Source: VAYN01 sp963702075 (lineage in GTDB: Bacteria; Actinomycetota; Thermoleophilia; Solirubrobacterales; 70-9). From it: DNA of 64,000 bases. The notes beneath the pieces were generated by a model. That model searched no databases. It saw only the letters and a program-made list of their open reading frames with translations, and was not told where the DNA came from. Positions 47,762 to 56,475 of the stretch are shown piece after piece; position 1 is the first letter of the stretch; each line of letters opens with the position of its first letter. The stretch spans positions 1,674,001-1,738,000 of the forward strand of contig OY969703.1 in NCBI GenBank assembly GCA_963702075.1, given 5' to 3'. The position numbers and the translations under genes were made by a program.

Positions 47762-48360
47762 GCGTTACTGCTGCTGACGTCAAGGCGCTCCGGGATCGGA
47801 CCGGGGCGGCGATGATGGACGCGAAATCGGCGCTGGTCGAGGCCGACGGCGACGTCGAGCGCGCGGTCGAGCTGCTGCGGGTGAAGGGGCAGGCCTCGGC
47901 CGCCAAGCGCGAAGGGCGCGGCACCAACGAGGGCGTCGTCGCCTCCTACATCCACGCCAACGACAAGGTCGGGGCAATGGTCGAAGTCCAGTGCGAGACC
48001 GACTTCGTCGCCCGCAACGAGGAGTTCAAGGTCTTCGCCTACCAGGTCGCCCTGCACGCGGCCGCGACGGCGCCGCAGTACGTCTCGACGAACGAAATCG
48101 ACGAGGCCGAACGCGAAGCCGAAAAGAAGGTCTTCGAAGAGAAGGCGCGCGAAGAAGGCAAGCCCGACAACGTCGTCGAGAAAATCGTCGAGGGACAGCT
48201 GAACAAGTGGGCGAGCGAAGTCGCGCTGCTGGATCAGACCCACGTCAACGCCGAGAAACACGAGGGCAAGACGATCGAGGAGCTACGCCAGGAGATGGCG
48301 GCGAAAACCGGCGAGAACATCCAGATCGCCCGTTTCGCCTACTTCCGCGTCGGCGAATAG
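47758..48360 (+). CDS. tsf: Elongation factor Ts
   Basis: A 200-residue guanine-exchange factor for EF-Tu. The N-terminal UBA-like part reads VKALRDRTGAAMMDAKSALV and the EF-Tu contact QCETDFVARNEEFK follows. This is the short bacterial form. ATG overlaps the rpsB stop. A 12-nt gap separates it from pyrH. Confidence 0.96.
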   Translation: MSVTAADVKALRDRTGAAMMDAKSALVEADGDVERAVELLRVKGQASAAKREGRGTNEGVVASYIHANDKVGAMVEVQCETDFVARNEEFKVFAYQVALHAAATAPQYVSTNEIDEAEREAEKKVFEEKAREEGKPDNVVEKIVEGQLNKWASEVALLDQTHVNAEKHEGKTIEELRQEMAAKTGENIQIARFAYFRVGE

Positions 48361-48372
48361 AGTCCCACCTCA

Positions 48373-49116
48373 GTGGCTGACTCTTCCCCCGAGCCGCGCT
48401 TCGGGCGCATACTGCTGAAGCTCTCCGGCGAGGCCCTGATGGGCAGCCAGGACTTCGGCACCGACGCTGCCGAGGTCGACCGGATCGCCAAGCAGGTGGC
48501 GGCGGTCCGCGATCGCGGCGTCGAGGTGGCGATCGTCGTCGGCGCGGGCAACATCTACCGGGGGCTCGACGGGGCGGCGAGCGGGATGGACCGTGCCACC
48601 GGCGATTACATGGGGATGCTGGCGACGGTGCTGAACGCGCTCACCCTGCAGGACGCGCTCGAGCGGCACAAGCAGCACACGCGGGTGATGTCGGCGATCG
48701 AAGTGCAGGAGGTCGCCGAGCCCTACATCAGACGCAGAGCGATGCGCCACCTGGAGAAGGACCGAGTCGTCATCTTCGCCGCCGGCACCGGCAACCCGTT
48801 CTTCACCACCGACACCGCGGCGGCGCTGCGGGCGCTGGAGATCCACGCCGAGGCGATCCTGATGGCGAAGAACGGGGTGGAGGGCGTATTCGACTCCGAC
48901 CCCGCCACCAATCCCGACGCCCGGTTCATCCCCGCGATCAGCCACAAGGAAGCGATCGAGCGCGGCCTGCGGGTGATGGACTCGACCGCGCTCTCCCTCT
49001 GCATGGACAACGACTTGCCGATCTACGTCTTCAACATGGGCGACGAGACCAACATAGATAGGATCGTTTCCGGCGAAAAGGTGGGGACGCTGGTCTCCAG
49101 CAACCCCGCTGCTTAG
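48373..49116 (+). CDS. pyrH: UMP kinase
   Basis: A 247-residue kinase of the amino-acid-kinase fold that phosphorylates UMP. Marks are ILLKLSGEALMGSQDFGTD, VVGAGNIYRGL, AAGTGNPFFTTDTAAALRA and LMAKNGVEGVFDSDP. The GTG start follows CCCACCTCA with no strong ribosome site. It sits in the conserved rpsB-tsf-pyrH-frr order. Confidence 0.96.
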   Translation: MADSSPEPRFGRILLKLSGEALMGSQDFGTDAAEVDRIAKQVAAVRDRGVEVAIVVGAGNIYRGLDGAASGMDRATGDYMGMLATVLNALTLQDALERHKQHTRVMSAIEVQEVAEPYIRRRAMRHLEKDRVVIFAAGTGNPFFTTDTAAALRALEIHAEAILMAKNGVEGVFDSDPATNPDARFIPAISHKEAIERGLRVMDSTALSLCMDNDLPIYVFNMGDETNIDRIVSGEKVGTLVSSNPAA

Positions 49117-49122
49117 AGAGGG

Positions 49123-49698
49123 ATGCAGAACCAGGTGGAGCTGATCGACGAACTGCTCGCAGACGCGAAAGGGCGGATGAACAAGTCCGTCGAGTCGAGC
49201 CGTGGCGAGCTCGCCACCGTGCGCACCGGTCGCGCCTCCCCGCACCTGCTGGACCGGATCACGGTCGACTACTACGGCAACCCGACGCCGCTGAAGCAGC
49301 TGGCCAACGTCGCCGCCTCAGACGCCCGCCTGCTGACCGTGACGCCGTTCGACAAGAGCGCGATCGGCGCGATTGAGAAATCGATCCAGGAGTCCGACGT
49401 CGGCCTGACGCCGAGCAACGATGGCAACCTGATCCGCCTGCAGATCCCGGAGATGACCGAGGAGCGGCGCAAAGAGATGGTCAAGGTCGTCCACGGTGTC
49501 GCCGAGGAGGGTCGGATCGCGATCCGCAACGTCCGCCGCGACATCATGAGCGACCTCCGCGACCTGAAAAAGGAAGGCGAAGCCGGCGAGGACGACGAGC
49601 GCCGGGCCGAGACCGACTTGCAGAAAGAGACCGACGCCGCCATCGCCGAGATCGACAGCTTGCTCAAGGGCAAGGAAGAAGAGATCCTCGAAGTCTGA
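49123..49698 (+). CDS. frr: Ribosome recycling factor
   Basis: A 191-residue tRNA-mimic that, with EF-G, splits post-termination ribosomes. RTGRASPHLLDRITVDYYGN is the conserved core, and GNLIRLQIPEMTEERRKEMV the second. AGAGAGGG directly before the ATG serves as ribosome site. The length is usual for the family. Confidence 0.96.
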   Translation: MQNQVELIDELLADAKGRMNKSVESSRGELATVRTGRASPHLLDRITVDYYGNPTPLKQLANVAASDARLLTVTPFDKSAIGAIEKSIQESDVGLTPSNDGNLIRLQIPEMTEERRKEMVKVVHGVAEEGRIAIRNVRRDIMSDLRDLKKEGEAGEDDERRAETDLQKETDAAIAEIDSLLKGKEEEILEV

Positions 49699-49716
49699 GG
49701 ACGGCGGCCCGCAAGC

Positions 49717-50382
49717 GTGACCGCCAAATACGTAGCGATCATCACCGATGGCAACGGCCGCTGGGCCAAGCAGCGCGATCTGGCGGTGGTCGAGGGGCAC
49801 CGGGCCGGCGCCGACACGCTGAAGGCGCGCCTGCGCGACGCTGCCGAGCTCGGGATCGAGGAGCTGACCGTCTACTCGTTCTCGACCGAGAACTGGAGCC
49901 GCCCCGAGGACGAGGTCCGCGGCCTGATGACGATGATGGGCGAGCGGATCGGCACTGAAACCCCGGAGCTGAAGTCCGAAGGCGTGCGGATGCGCTACAT
50001 CGGTCGCCGCGAGGGTCTCGACCCGGCGCTGGTCCAGCGGATGGAGTGGTCGGAAGCCGAGACCGCCGAGAACGAGGAGATCACCCTCTTCGTCGCCTTC
50101 AACTACGGCGGCCGAGCGGAGATCCTCGACGCGGCCCGCCGTTTCGAGGGCGGAACCGACGATGACTTCCAACAGCTCCTCTACGCCCCCGAGATGCACG
50201 ACCCCGATCTGCTGATTCGCACCAGCGGCGAGCAGCGCCTCTCCAACTACCTGCTCTGGCAGTGCGCCTACTCCGAGCTCGTCTTCCGCGACGAGCTCTG
50301 GCCGGACTTCGACCGGGCGGCGCTGGAGGAGTGCCTGCGCGAGTACGAGACGCGGCAGCGTCGCTTCGGGAGCCGGGCGTGA
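49717..50382 (+). CDS. uppS: Isoprenyl diphosphate synthase, cis-type (undecaprenyl diphosphate synthase-like)
   Basis: A 221-residue cis-prenyltransferase that builds the polyprenyl carrier for cell-wall precursors. The catalytic Asp is in AIITDGNGRWAKQ; YSFSTENWSRP, NYGGRAEILDAAR, LLIRTSGEQRLSNYLLWQ and YSELVFRDELWPDF follow. It uses DGNGRWA in the usual place but lacks the extended N-terminus of E. coli UppS. Product length cannot be judged. GTG start; the stop overlaps cdsA as GTGA. Confidence 0.93.
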   Translation: MTAKYVAIITDGNGRWAKQRDLAVVEGHRAGADTLKARLRDAAELGIEELTVYSFSTENWSRPEDEVRGLMTMMGERIGTETPELKSEGVRMRYIGRREGLDPALVQRMEWSEAETAENEEITLFVAFNYGGRAEILDAARRFEGGTDDDFQQLLYAPEMHDPDLLIRTSGEQRLSNYLLWQCAYSELVFRDELWPDFDRAALEECLREYETRQRRFGSRA

Positions 50383-51293
50383 GCGCGGAGGGGGAGGAGC
50401 CGCGGGTGACGGTGGACCTATTCGATGACGAGATGTTCGAGGACGAGCCGCAGCCGCGGGGCAAACCACCGCGGGAGCCGCGGAAACGGCGGCGCGGCGG
50501 CGGCGAGACCGCCAAGCGGATCCTCGTCGCGCTGCCCTGGATCGTCTTCGCGATCGCGATTACGGTCGCCGGCGGGATCGTCTTCATGCTGGCGATGATC
50601 GCGATCGGGGTGGTGGCGCTGCGCGAGTTCGACACGATCGCGGCGCGGTACCGGCCGCTCGTCCTCCCGGCCTACGTCGCGGTGGCGGGGCTGATCGTCG
50701 CCGCCCACTTCGGGACCGCCTTCAACGTCCTCTACGTCGTCGCCGGCTCGGTCCCGCTGATCTTCGCCTTCGCCGCCCGGCCCCAGCACCAGCGCGGATC
50801 GACGGTGTCGATCGGGGTGACGCTGCTGGGCGTCCTCTGGATCGGCATCCCGCTCGCCCACGCGGTCCTGCTGCGCGACCTGCCCTCGCACGGGGCGGCG
50901 CTGCTGATCGACGTTCTCGTCGGCACCTTCGTCGCCGACACCGCCGCCTACGCGACCGGGCGCATGTTCGGCAGCCACAAGATCACCCCCAACATCTCGC
51001 CGAACAAGACGGTCGAGGGTCTGATCGGCGGCTTCGTTATCGGGACGATGGGCTTCTGGTTCGCCGGCCTCTACCAGGACTGGCTCTCAGGAATCGATGC
51101 CCTGGCGATCGGCGCCGCGGTGGCCGCCGTCGCCCCGATCGGCGACCTCTTCGAGTCGCTGCTGAAGCGCGACCTCGGCACCAAGGACAGCGGAACCATC
51201 TTCGGACCCCACGGCGGCCTCCTCGACCGCCTCGACGCCGTCTTCTTCACCGTCGTGGTCGGCTACTACCTCGCGGTCGCCCTGGTTTACTGA
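50379..51293 (+). CDS. cdsA: Phosphatidate cytidylyltransferase
   Basis: A 304-residue membrane enzyme that makes CDP-diacylglycerol. A soluble acidic/Arg-rich N-terminus (about 45 residues) precedes eight or so hydrophobic segments. The signature near the C-terminus reads SLLKRDLGTKDSGTIFGPHG, in which FGPHGG stands for the more common PGHGG. GTG start overlaps uppS. Order uppS-cdsA-dxr-rseP is classical, with one extra gene inserted here. Confidence 0.92.
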   Translation: MSAEGEEPRVTVDLFDDEMFEDEPQPRGKPPREPRKRRRGGGETAKRILVALPWIVFAIAITVAGGIVFMLAMIAIGVVALREFDTIAARYRPLVLPAYVAVAGLIVAAHFGTAFNVLYVVAGSVPLIFAFAARPQHQRGSTVSIGVTLLGVLWIGIPLAHAVLLRDLPSHGAALLIDVLVGTFVADTAAYATGRMFGSHKITPNISPNKTVEGLIGGFVIGTMGFWFAGLYQDWLSGIDALAIGAAVAAVAPIGDLFESLLKRDLGTKDSGTIFGPHGGLLDRLDAVFFTVVVGYYLAVALVY

Positions 51294-51297
51294 ACCG

Positions 51298-51945
51298 ATG
51301 AACGACGACTGGCGCGTACAGATCGATTTCGTCGAGGAGGGCCTGGCCGACGCCGTGCACGACCGGCTCGACGCCGAGGAGCTCGAGCACGACCTCAGCA
51401 ATGCCTTCCACGACCGCGTGATCGTCTCCCGCAACGCGACGACGATCTTCCTCTACGCCGGCGACCGCGAGCAGGCCGAGAAGGCGCAGACCCTGGTCGA
51501 GCAGCTTGCGCAGAAGGAGCAGGAGGAGGTTGAGGTCGGCGTCACGCGCTGGCACCCCGAGGCCGAGGAGTGGCGCCCTGCCGACGAGCCCCTGCCGGCG
51601 GGGGCCGACGCAACGGCCGCCGAGCACGCCGCGCGGGTCGCCCACGAACGTCGGGAGACGGAGGAAAGCGGCTACCCGGAGTACGAGGTGCGGGTCGACC
51701 TGCCCTCGCACAAGCAGGCGCGGGAGCTGGTCGAGCGGCTCAGCGCCGAGGGCCTGCGCAGCGTCCACCGCTGGAAGTACGTCCTCCTCGGCGCCGCCGA
51801 CGAGGACAGCGCCAACGAGCTCGCGGAGCGGATCCGTGCCGAGGTGCCGTCCGGGTGCAAGGTCGCGGTCGAGGGCACCTGGCGCGAGGCCTACGCCGAG
51901 CGCCCCCATAGCCCCTTCACCTTTCTCGGCGGCCTTGCCGAATAG
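51298..51945 (+). CDS. Conserved protein of unknown function with duplicated domain
   Basis: A 215-residue soluble protein. The two halves look alike: WRVQIDFVEEGLADAVHDRL (residues 5-24) and YEVRVDLPSHKQARELVERL (about 127-146), each followed by a beta strand and a helix (FLYAGDREQAEKAQTLVEQL versus VLLGAADEDSANELAERIRA). A ferredoxin-like alpha/beta repeat is likely. The linker (about 80-120) is charged. It lies 4 nt after cdsA and 24 nt before dxr, so it is probably co-expressed with lipid and isoprenoid genes. I recognise no family name. Confidence 0.7.
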   Translation: MNDDWRVQIDFVEEGLADAVHDRLDAEELEHDLSNAFHDRVIVSRNATTIFLYAGDREQAEKAQTLVEQLAQKEQEEVEVGVTRWHPEAEEWRPADEPLPAGADATAAEHAARVAHERRETEESGYPEYEVRVDLPSHKQARELVERLSAEGLRSVHRWKYVLLGAADEDSANELAERIRAEVPSGCKVAVEGTWREAYAERPHSPFTFLGGLAE

Positions 51946-51954
51946 GCCGCTCCC

Positions 51955-51960
51955 TATCCT
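51955..51960 (+). promoter_or_regulatory. -10-like box TATCCT before dxr
   Basis: TATCCT ends 9 nt before the dxr ATG, and CTGTCAGGC between them is a poor ribosome site. A TTGCCG lies 14 nt upstream, a short spacer for a -35 box. Confidence 0.35.
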
Positions 51961-51969
51961 CTGTCAGGC

Positions 51970-53115
51970 ATGAAGAAGGTTCTCGTACTCGGGTCGACCG
52001 GGTCCATCGGAACGCAGGCGCTGGAGGTGATCGGGCGCTCGGATGAGCTGCAGGCGGTCGGCCTGGCGGCGGGCTCCGATTGGGAGACGGTGGTCGAGCA
52101 GGCACGCGAGCACGGGGTGCCGGCGGTTGCGCTGGCCGACGGAGCGGCGGCTGAGCAGGCGCGTGGGAACTGGAGCGGTCGGGTCCTGGTCGGCGAGGAG
52201 GGAATCCGGGAGCTGATCGTCGCTTCGGGCGCGGACCTGGTCCTCAACTCGATCGTCGGCGCGGCCGGGCTCGGGTCGACGATCGTCGCCCTCACCGAGG
52301 GGATCGACGTCGCTCTGGCCAACAAGGAGAGCCTGGTGCTCGGCGGTGAGCTGGTGATGGCGCTGGCCGAGGCGACGGGGGCGCGGCTGCTGCCGGTCGA
52401 CTCCGAGCACTCGGCGCTCTTCCAGCTGATCGGCGCCGAGGCGCCGGGGACGGTCGAGCGGCTGGTGCTGACCGCCTCGGGCGGCCCCTTCCGCGGCCGC
52501 GACGACCTCTCCGAGGTCAGCGTCGCCGACGCCCTCGCCCACCCGACCTGGCGGATGGGCGGGAGGATCACGATCGACTCGGCGACCCTGATGAACAAGG
52601 GCTTTGAGGCGATCGAGGCGCATCACCTCTTCGCCGTGCCTTACGAGCGGATCGAGGTCGTCGTCCACCCGCAGTCTCTGGTCCACTCCCTGATCCACCT
52701 CAACGACGGGTCTTCGCTCGCCCACCTCGGCTATCCCGATATGCGGGTGCCGATCTCCTACGCGCTTCACTACCCCGAGCGGGCCGACGTCGACGTGCCG
52801 CGGCTCGATCTCGCCGCCGCCGGCTCGCTGACCTTCGAGGGGCCCGACCTCGAGACCTTCGCCTGTCTGCGACTGGCGCTGGAGGCCGGCCGCGCCGGCG
52901 GCACCGCCCCGACCGTCCTCAACGCCGCCGATGAGATCGCCGTAGCCGCCTTCCTCGAGGAGCGGATCCCGTTCACGGCGATCCCCGCGGTGATCGAGCG
53001 GGTTCTGGAAGAGATGCCCGCCGCCCCCGTCAGCCACTTCGACGACCTCTTCGCCGCCGATGCCGAGGCGCGGGAACGCAGCCAGGAGCAGGTCAGGGAG
53101 CTGACGCCCGCATGA
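51970..53115 (+). CDS. dxr: 1-deoxy-D-xylulose 5-phosphate reductoisomerase
   Basis: A 381-residue NADPH enzyme, first committed step of the MEP isoprenoid pathway and target of fosmidomycin. NADPH site VLVLGSTGSIGTQAL; ALANKESLVLGGELV; metal site PVDSEHSALFQ; TASGGPFRG and SATLMNKGFEAIEAHHLF are all intact. The stop overlaps the rseP start. Together with ispG and uppS in this window it supplies polyprenyl carriers. Confidence 0.96.
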   Translation: MKKVLVLGSTGSIGTQALEVIGRSDELQAVGLAAGSDWETVVEQAREHGVPAVALADGAAAEQARGNWSGRVLVGEEGIRELIVASGADLVLNSIVGAAGLGSTIVALTEGIDVALANKESLVLGGELVMALAEATGARLLPVDSEHSALFQLIGAEAPGTVERLVLTASGGPFRGRDDLSEVSVADALAHPTWRMGGRITIDSATLMNKGFEAIEAHHLFAVPYERIEVVVHPQSLVHSLIHLNDGSSLAHLGYPDMRVPISYALHYPERADVDVPRLDLAAAGSLTFEGPDLETFACLRLALEAGRAGGTAPTVLNAADEIAVAAFLEERIPFTAIPAVIERVLEEMPAAPVSHFDDLFAADAEARERSQEQVRELTPA

Positions 53116-54206
53116 GCTGGCTGATCGTCTTCCTCGGCTTCTGCTTCCTGATCATGATTCACGAGGCGGGCCACTTCTTCGCCGCCAAGGCGGTCGGGAT
53201 GCGGGTCGAGCGCTTCTTTCTCTTCTTCGGCCCGACGATCTGGTCGGTCAAGCGGGGCGAAACCGAGTACGGGGTCAAAGCCATCCCGCTCGGGGGCTAC
53301 GTGAAAATCACCGGCATGAACCCGGAGGAGGACGTCCCTCCGGAGCACGCCCAGAACGCCTACTTCCGCAAGCCGGTCTGGAAGCGGATCGTCGTCGTGG
53401 CAGCGGGCCCGGCGGTGAACATCGTCCTCGCCTTCCTGATCCTGTTCGGCGTGTATGCGGTGGGCGGCCTCGAAAAATCGGATCAGTCGGTCGGCGCGGT
53501 CAAAGCCGGAAGCCCTGCCTCGAAGGTTCTCGAAGAAGGCGACCGGATCGTCGCCATCGACGGCAAGAGCTTCCCTGGTTTGAGCCTCGAAAAGCGCCTC
53601 GAGGACTTCGGGAACGTGGTCAAAGCGCACAGATGCTCCGGCCCGCAGGTAGAGAACTGCCGCGCTTCGACGCCGGTCCGGCTGACGATCAGGCGGGTCG
53701 GCCAGCTGAAGACGATCGTCGTCTACCCGCGATACGACAAGGAAGCAAAGAGAGCGCTGATCGGCTTTTCATATGGCGGCCATTTCGTGCCGATCAGCCT
53801 TGGGCATGCGGTGAGCAAGTCGCTCGACTCCGTCTGGTACGTCACCAGCAAGACCGGCTCGATCTTTGCCCGAATCTTCGAATCCGAACAGCGCAAGCAG
53901 ATCTCGGGGATCGTCGGCACCAGCGACGTGGGACATGCCGCGGTGGAGGAGGGGTGGCGCCAGGCTCTGCTGCTCCTGGCTCTTGTCAGCCTTTCCCTCG
54001 GCCTGATCAACCTGCTGCCGATCTTGCCGCTCGACGGCGGCCACATCCTCTGGGCGCTCGTCGAGAAGCTGCGCGGCGCACCGGTCTCGTTGCGGGTGAT
54101 CGAGCGGGCGACCGTGATCGGGTTCGCCCTGGTCCTGGTGCTGATGTTCATCGGCCTCTCCAACGACATCGGCCGGATCACCGGCGAAGGCTTCGAAGTC
54201 CGCTAG
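53112..54206 (+). CDS. rseP: Site-2-type intramembrane metalloprotease (RseP/RasP family)
   Basis: A 364-residue M50 protease that cleaves membrane-bound regulators or signal-peptide remnants. The zinc motif is IMIHEAGHFFAAKAVGMRV and the third ligand is in ILPLDGGHILWALVEKL. One PDZ domain lies between (VGAVKAGSPASKVLEEGDRI). ATG overlaps the dxr stop. The stop shares CTAG with the converging secreted-protein gene. Confidence 0.93.
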   Translation: MSWLIVFLGFCFLIMIHEAGHFFAAKAVGMRVERFFLFFGPTIWSVKRGETEYGVKAIPLGGYVKITGMNPEEDVPPEHAQNAYFRKPVWKRIVVVAAGPAVNIVLAFLILFGVYAVGGLEKSDQSVGAVKAGSPASKVLEEGDRIVAIDGKSFPGLSLEKRLEDFGNVVKAHRCSGPQVENCRASTPVRLTIRRVGQLKTIVVYPRYDKEAKRALIGFSYGGHFVPISLGHAVSKSLDSVWYVTSKTGSIFARIFESEQRKQISGIVGTSDVGHAAVEEGWRQALLLLALVSLSLGLINLLPILPLDGGHILWALVEKLRGAPVSLRVIERATVIGFALVLVLMFIGLSNDIGRITGEGFEVR

Positions 54207-55165
54207 CGGGCGGGAAGCACCCGGAAGCGCCAGGAGGCGGGGGTGCTGTCGACCTCGCCACCGCTGCGGGCGCGGACGAGGAAGCGGTGCTTGCCGGCTT
54301 TCAGCGGCCGGGCCGTGAAGGGGGAGCGGCAGCTGCTGTAGGGCTTGCGGTCGAGCTTGCATTCGAAGCTTGCGCCGTCGTCGCTGGCGGTGAAGCGGAA
54401 GCTGGGCGTGCGGTTGTGGGTGCGATGCGGCGGCTTGCGGCGCAGGAGGGTGTCAAGCCCGCTGTTCTGACCGGAGCCCCCGCTGGCTCCGCCGCCAGCG
54501 CCACCGTTGCCTCCGCCTCCAGATCCACCGCCCGTGCCACTGCCGCCGCAGGACTGCTCCGTCGGAGGCACTGAGTTCGGCCGCGGCAGGGGTGAGGCGA
54601 CTGCGAAGTCTTCGGCGCTCACGTCGTTGTCGTCGGGCGGGTCGAGGAGGGTCGCGCAGCTGCGGGTGATCGAGCGCCGCAGCGCCATTCCGTCGGGGAT
54701 GCCGGCGGCAGCGGCCGGTGCTCCGGCCGGGCTGGGGAGGGCCCCGCTGAAGTTGCCCCAGGAGACGCAGTCGATCGATTCCCAGCAGACGGCGCCGCCG
54801 CCCGGAGAAAGGCTGCCCACGGCGAGAGCGGCGTCGCCGGCAACCCCGAACTGGGTTTCGGCCTGCGGCGTCGCCAGCAGCAGAGTGCTCTGGTTCGCGG
54901 CATTGGACACGTCGTGAGCGAAAGTGGAGGTGCCAGTGACGACGCCGGAAGCGTCGTAGCTGCGCAGGGCATGGCCTTCGACCAGGTTCTGCCCCGATGC
55001 CCACATCTCCAGCTCGACGTATTCGGCTTCGGGCGCGGCGGTTGAGCCGGGGTAGACCTCGCGGATCTGCATCAGGTGGAAGGTGGCAGCGGCCGGCGCG
55101 ACCCCGAGCGCCAGCGTTGCCGCCAGAGCGGCCACCGAGAGGAAGAGTGCCCGCAGGCCCCTCAT
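54203..55165 (-). CDS. Secreted protein, lamin-tail-like domain plus C-terminal Ig-like domain
   Basis: A 320-residue exported protein, paralogue of the next gene. Signal peptide LFLSVAALAATLALGVAPAAA, then a domain (FHLMQIREVYPG and EYVELEMWASGQNLVEGHAL) that resembles the lamin-tail type. A glycine-rich linker (about residues 208-235) precedes a C-terminal beta-sandwich with FECKLDRKPYSSCRSPFTAR and HRFLVRARSGG, a repeat type widespread in Solirubrobacterales exoproteins. ATG overlaps the stop of the upstream paralogue as ATGA. Function unknown; surface role is a guess. Confidence 0.72.
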   Translation of the reverse strand: MRGLRALFLSVAALAATLALGVAPAAATFHLMQIREVYPGSTAAPEAEYVELEMWASGQNLVEGHALRSYDASGVVTGTSTFAHDVSNAANQSTLLLATPQAETQFGVAGDAALAVGSLSPGGGAVCWESIDCVSWGNFSGALPSPAGAPAAAAGIPDGMALRRSITRSCATLLDPPDDNDVSAEDFAVASPLPRPNSVPPTEQSCGGSGTGGGSGGGGNGGAGGGASGGSGQNSGLDTLLRRKPPHRTHNRTPSFRFTASDDGASFECKLDRKPYSSCRSPFTARPLKAGKHRFLVRARSGGEVDSTPASWRFRVLPAR

Positions 55166-56403
55166 CTAGAGCTCCGGAGGATCCGGAAGTGGAAGCTGAG
55201 CGTCGGGCTGTCGGACCCGATCGCCTGCACCCGGAGCCTATGCGCTCCGAAGGCGAGCTGATTCTTCGGCGTGAAGGGAGAGCGGCAGGCGCGGAAGGGG
55301 CCCTTGTCGACGGCGCACTGGAAGCTTGCTCCCGGTGGGTCGGAGCGGAAGCGGAAGGTCGGGGTTCGGTCCTTCGTCTTCGCGGGCGGCCGCTTGGCGA
55401 AGAAGATCGACGCCGGAGGGGTGGCGACGAGTCCGATGCCGCCGCTGGAAGCCGGGGAAGGGGGGACTTCGGCGGTCGGCGCGGGCGTGGGGGGCGGTGG
55501 CGGGCTCGACGATGGGCCCACCTGCCAGCTGAAGGAGGCGGGCGTTGGATCCGGGCCTGCCGCGTTGACGCCGCGGACCTGGAAGCTGTGGCTGCCCGCG
55601 GCGAGTTCGGTGTATTCGATGCCGGACGAGGAGCAGGAGCTGAACGGAGCCGAGTCGAGCCTGCATTCGTAGCTGGTCGCGGTCGGCGCTTCGTAGGTGA
55701 AAAGGGCCGTGGTGGCTTCGGTCACCGCCGCCGGTCTTTCGTCGATCGCCGTGTTGGGCGGTCCCGGACAGGTCATCTCGGTGATCGGCGAGGCGTTGTC
55801 GCGGGGTGCCGGGGTCACCTCGGCGAAGTCGGTTGCGCTGTCGTTCGTGTCGTCGCTTTCCTCGAGCAGGGTCGAGCAGCCGGGCGCGATCGAGCGCCGG
55901 ATCGCCTTGCCGGTAGTGATCCCGCCGGGGGAGACGGGCGAGCCGACCGTCGTCCCGGTCGCCGTCTGCAGGGCGCTACCGCCGCTGAAGTTGCCCCAGG
56001 CGACGCAATCGGCGGGGATGCCTTTCGCGTTCCAACAGGCTGCGCCCCCGGCGGCCGGGATCGTCAGTTCGGCGTCGACGAGATCGGGTGCGACACCGAA
56101 TTTCGCCTGCACGCCGGTGTCGCCGATCAGCACCGTCGCCTGGTTCTGGCCGTTGGCGACGCCGCTGGTGAATTTGGAGCTGTGGACGAGGGTCCCGCTG
56201 GCGTCGTAGACGGTCATCGCATGGTTGGTGAGGAAGGTCTCGCCGCTCGCGAACATCTGCAGCTCCACGTAGCTGTCGTCGTTCGTCCCGGCGTAGACCT
56301 CGCGCACTTTGATCAGGTGGAAGGTCGCCTGCGCCGCTGGCGCAGCCACGAACACGACGGCAAGTGCCGTCGTGAGCACGAAAAGGCTGATCCCCCTCCT
56401 CAT
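55162..56403 (-). CDS. Secreted protein, longer paralogue with lamin-tail-like and two Ig-like domains
   Basis: A 413-residue exported protein. After the signal peptide (LFVLTTALAVVFVAAPAAQA) comes FHLIKVREVYAG and SYVELQMFASGETFLTNHAM, clearly related to the neighbour. Two beta-sandwich modules follow: SYECRLDSAPFSSCSSSGIE and FQCAVDKGPFRACRSPFTPK, joined by a proline-rich linker. Both genes probably arose by tandem duplication, with gain or loss of one Ig-like module. The ATG at 56403 was chosen over a much longer open frame because it opens the signal peptide. It is divergent from ispG. Confidence 0.72.
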   Translation of the reverse strand: MRRGISLFVLTTALAVVFVAAPAAQATFHLIKVREVYAGTNDDSYVELQMFASGETFLTNHAMTVYDASGTLVHSSKFTSGVANGQNQATVLIGDTGVQAKFGVAPDLVDAELTIPAAGGAACWNAKGIPADCVAWGNFSGGSALQTATGTTVGSPVSPGGITTGKAIRRSIAPGCSTLLEESDDTNDSATDFAEVTPAPRDNASPITEMTCPGPPNTAIDERPAAVTEATTALFTYEAPTATSYECRLDSAPFSSCSSSGIEYTELAAGSHSFQVRGVNAAGPDPTPASFSWQVGPSSSPPPPPTPAPTAEVPPSPASSGGIGLVATPPASIFFAKRPPAKTKDRTPTFRFRSDPPGASFQCAVDKGPFRACRSPFTPKNQLAFGAHRLRVQAIGSDSPTLSFHFRILRSSR

Positions 56404-56463
56404 CTGGGCCGGGATACGGCTCCCGCACCCCCCGGGTTCAACCGGCCCGCCCTCCCGGCTCAA

Positions 56464-56469
56464 TAAGCT
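56464..56469 (+). promoter_or_regulatory. -10-like box TAAGCT before ispG
   Basis: TAAGCT ends 6 nt before the ispG ATG with no ribosome site, suggesting a leaderless message separate from the upstream lipid genes. Confidence 0.4.
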
Positions 56470-56475
56470 TCGGAT

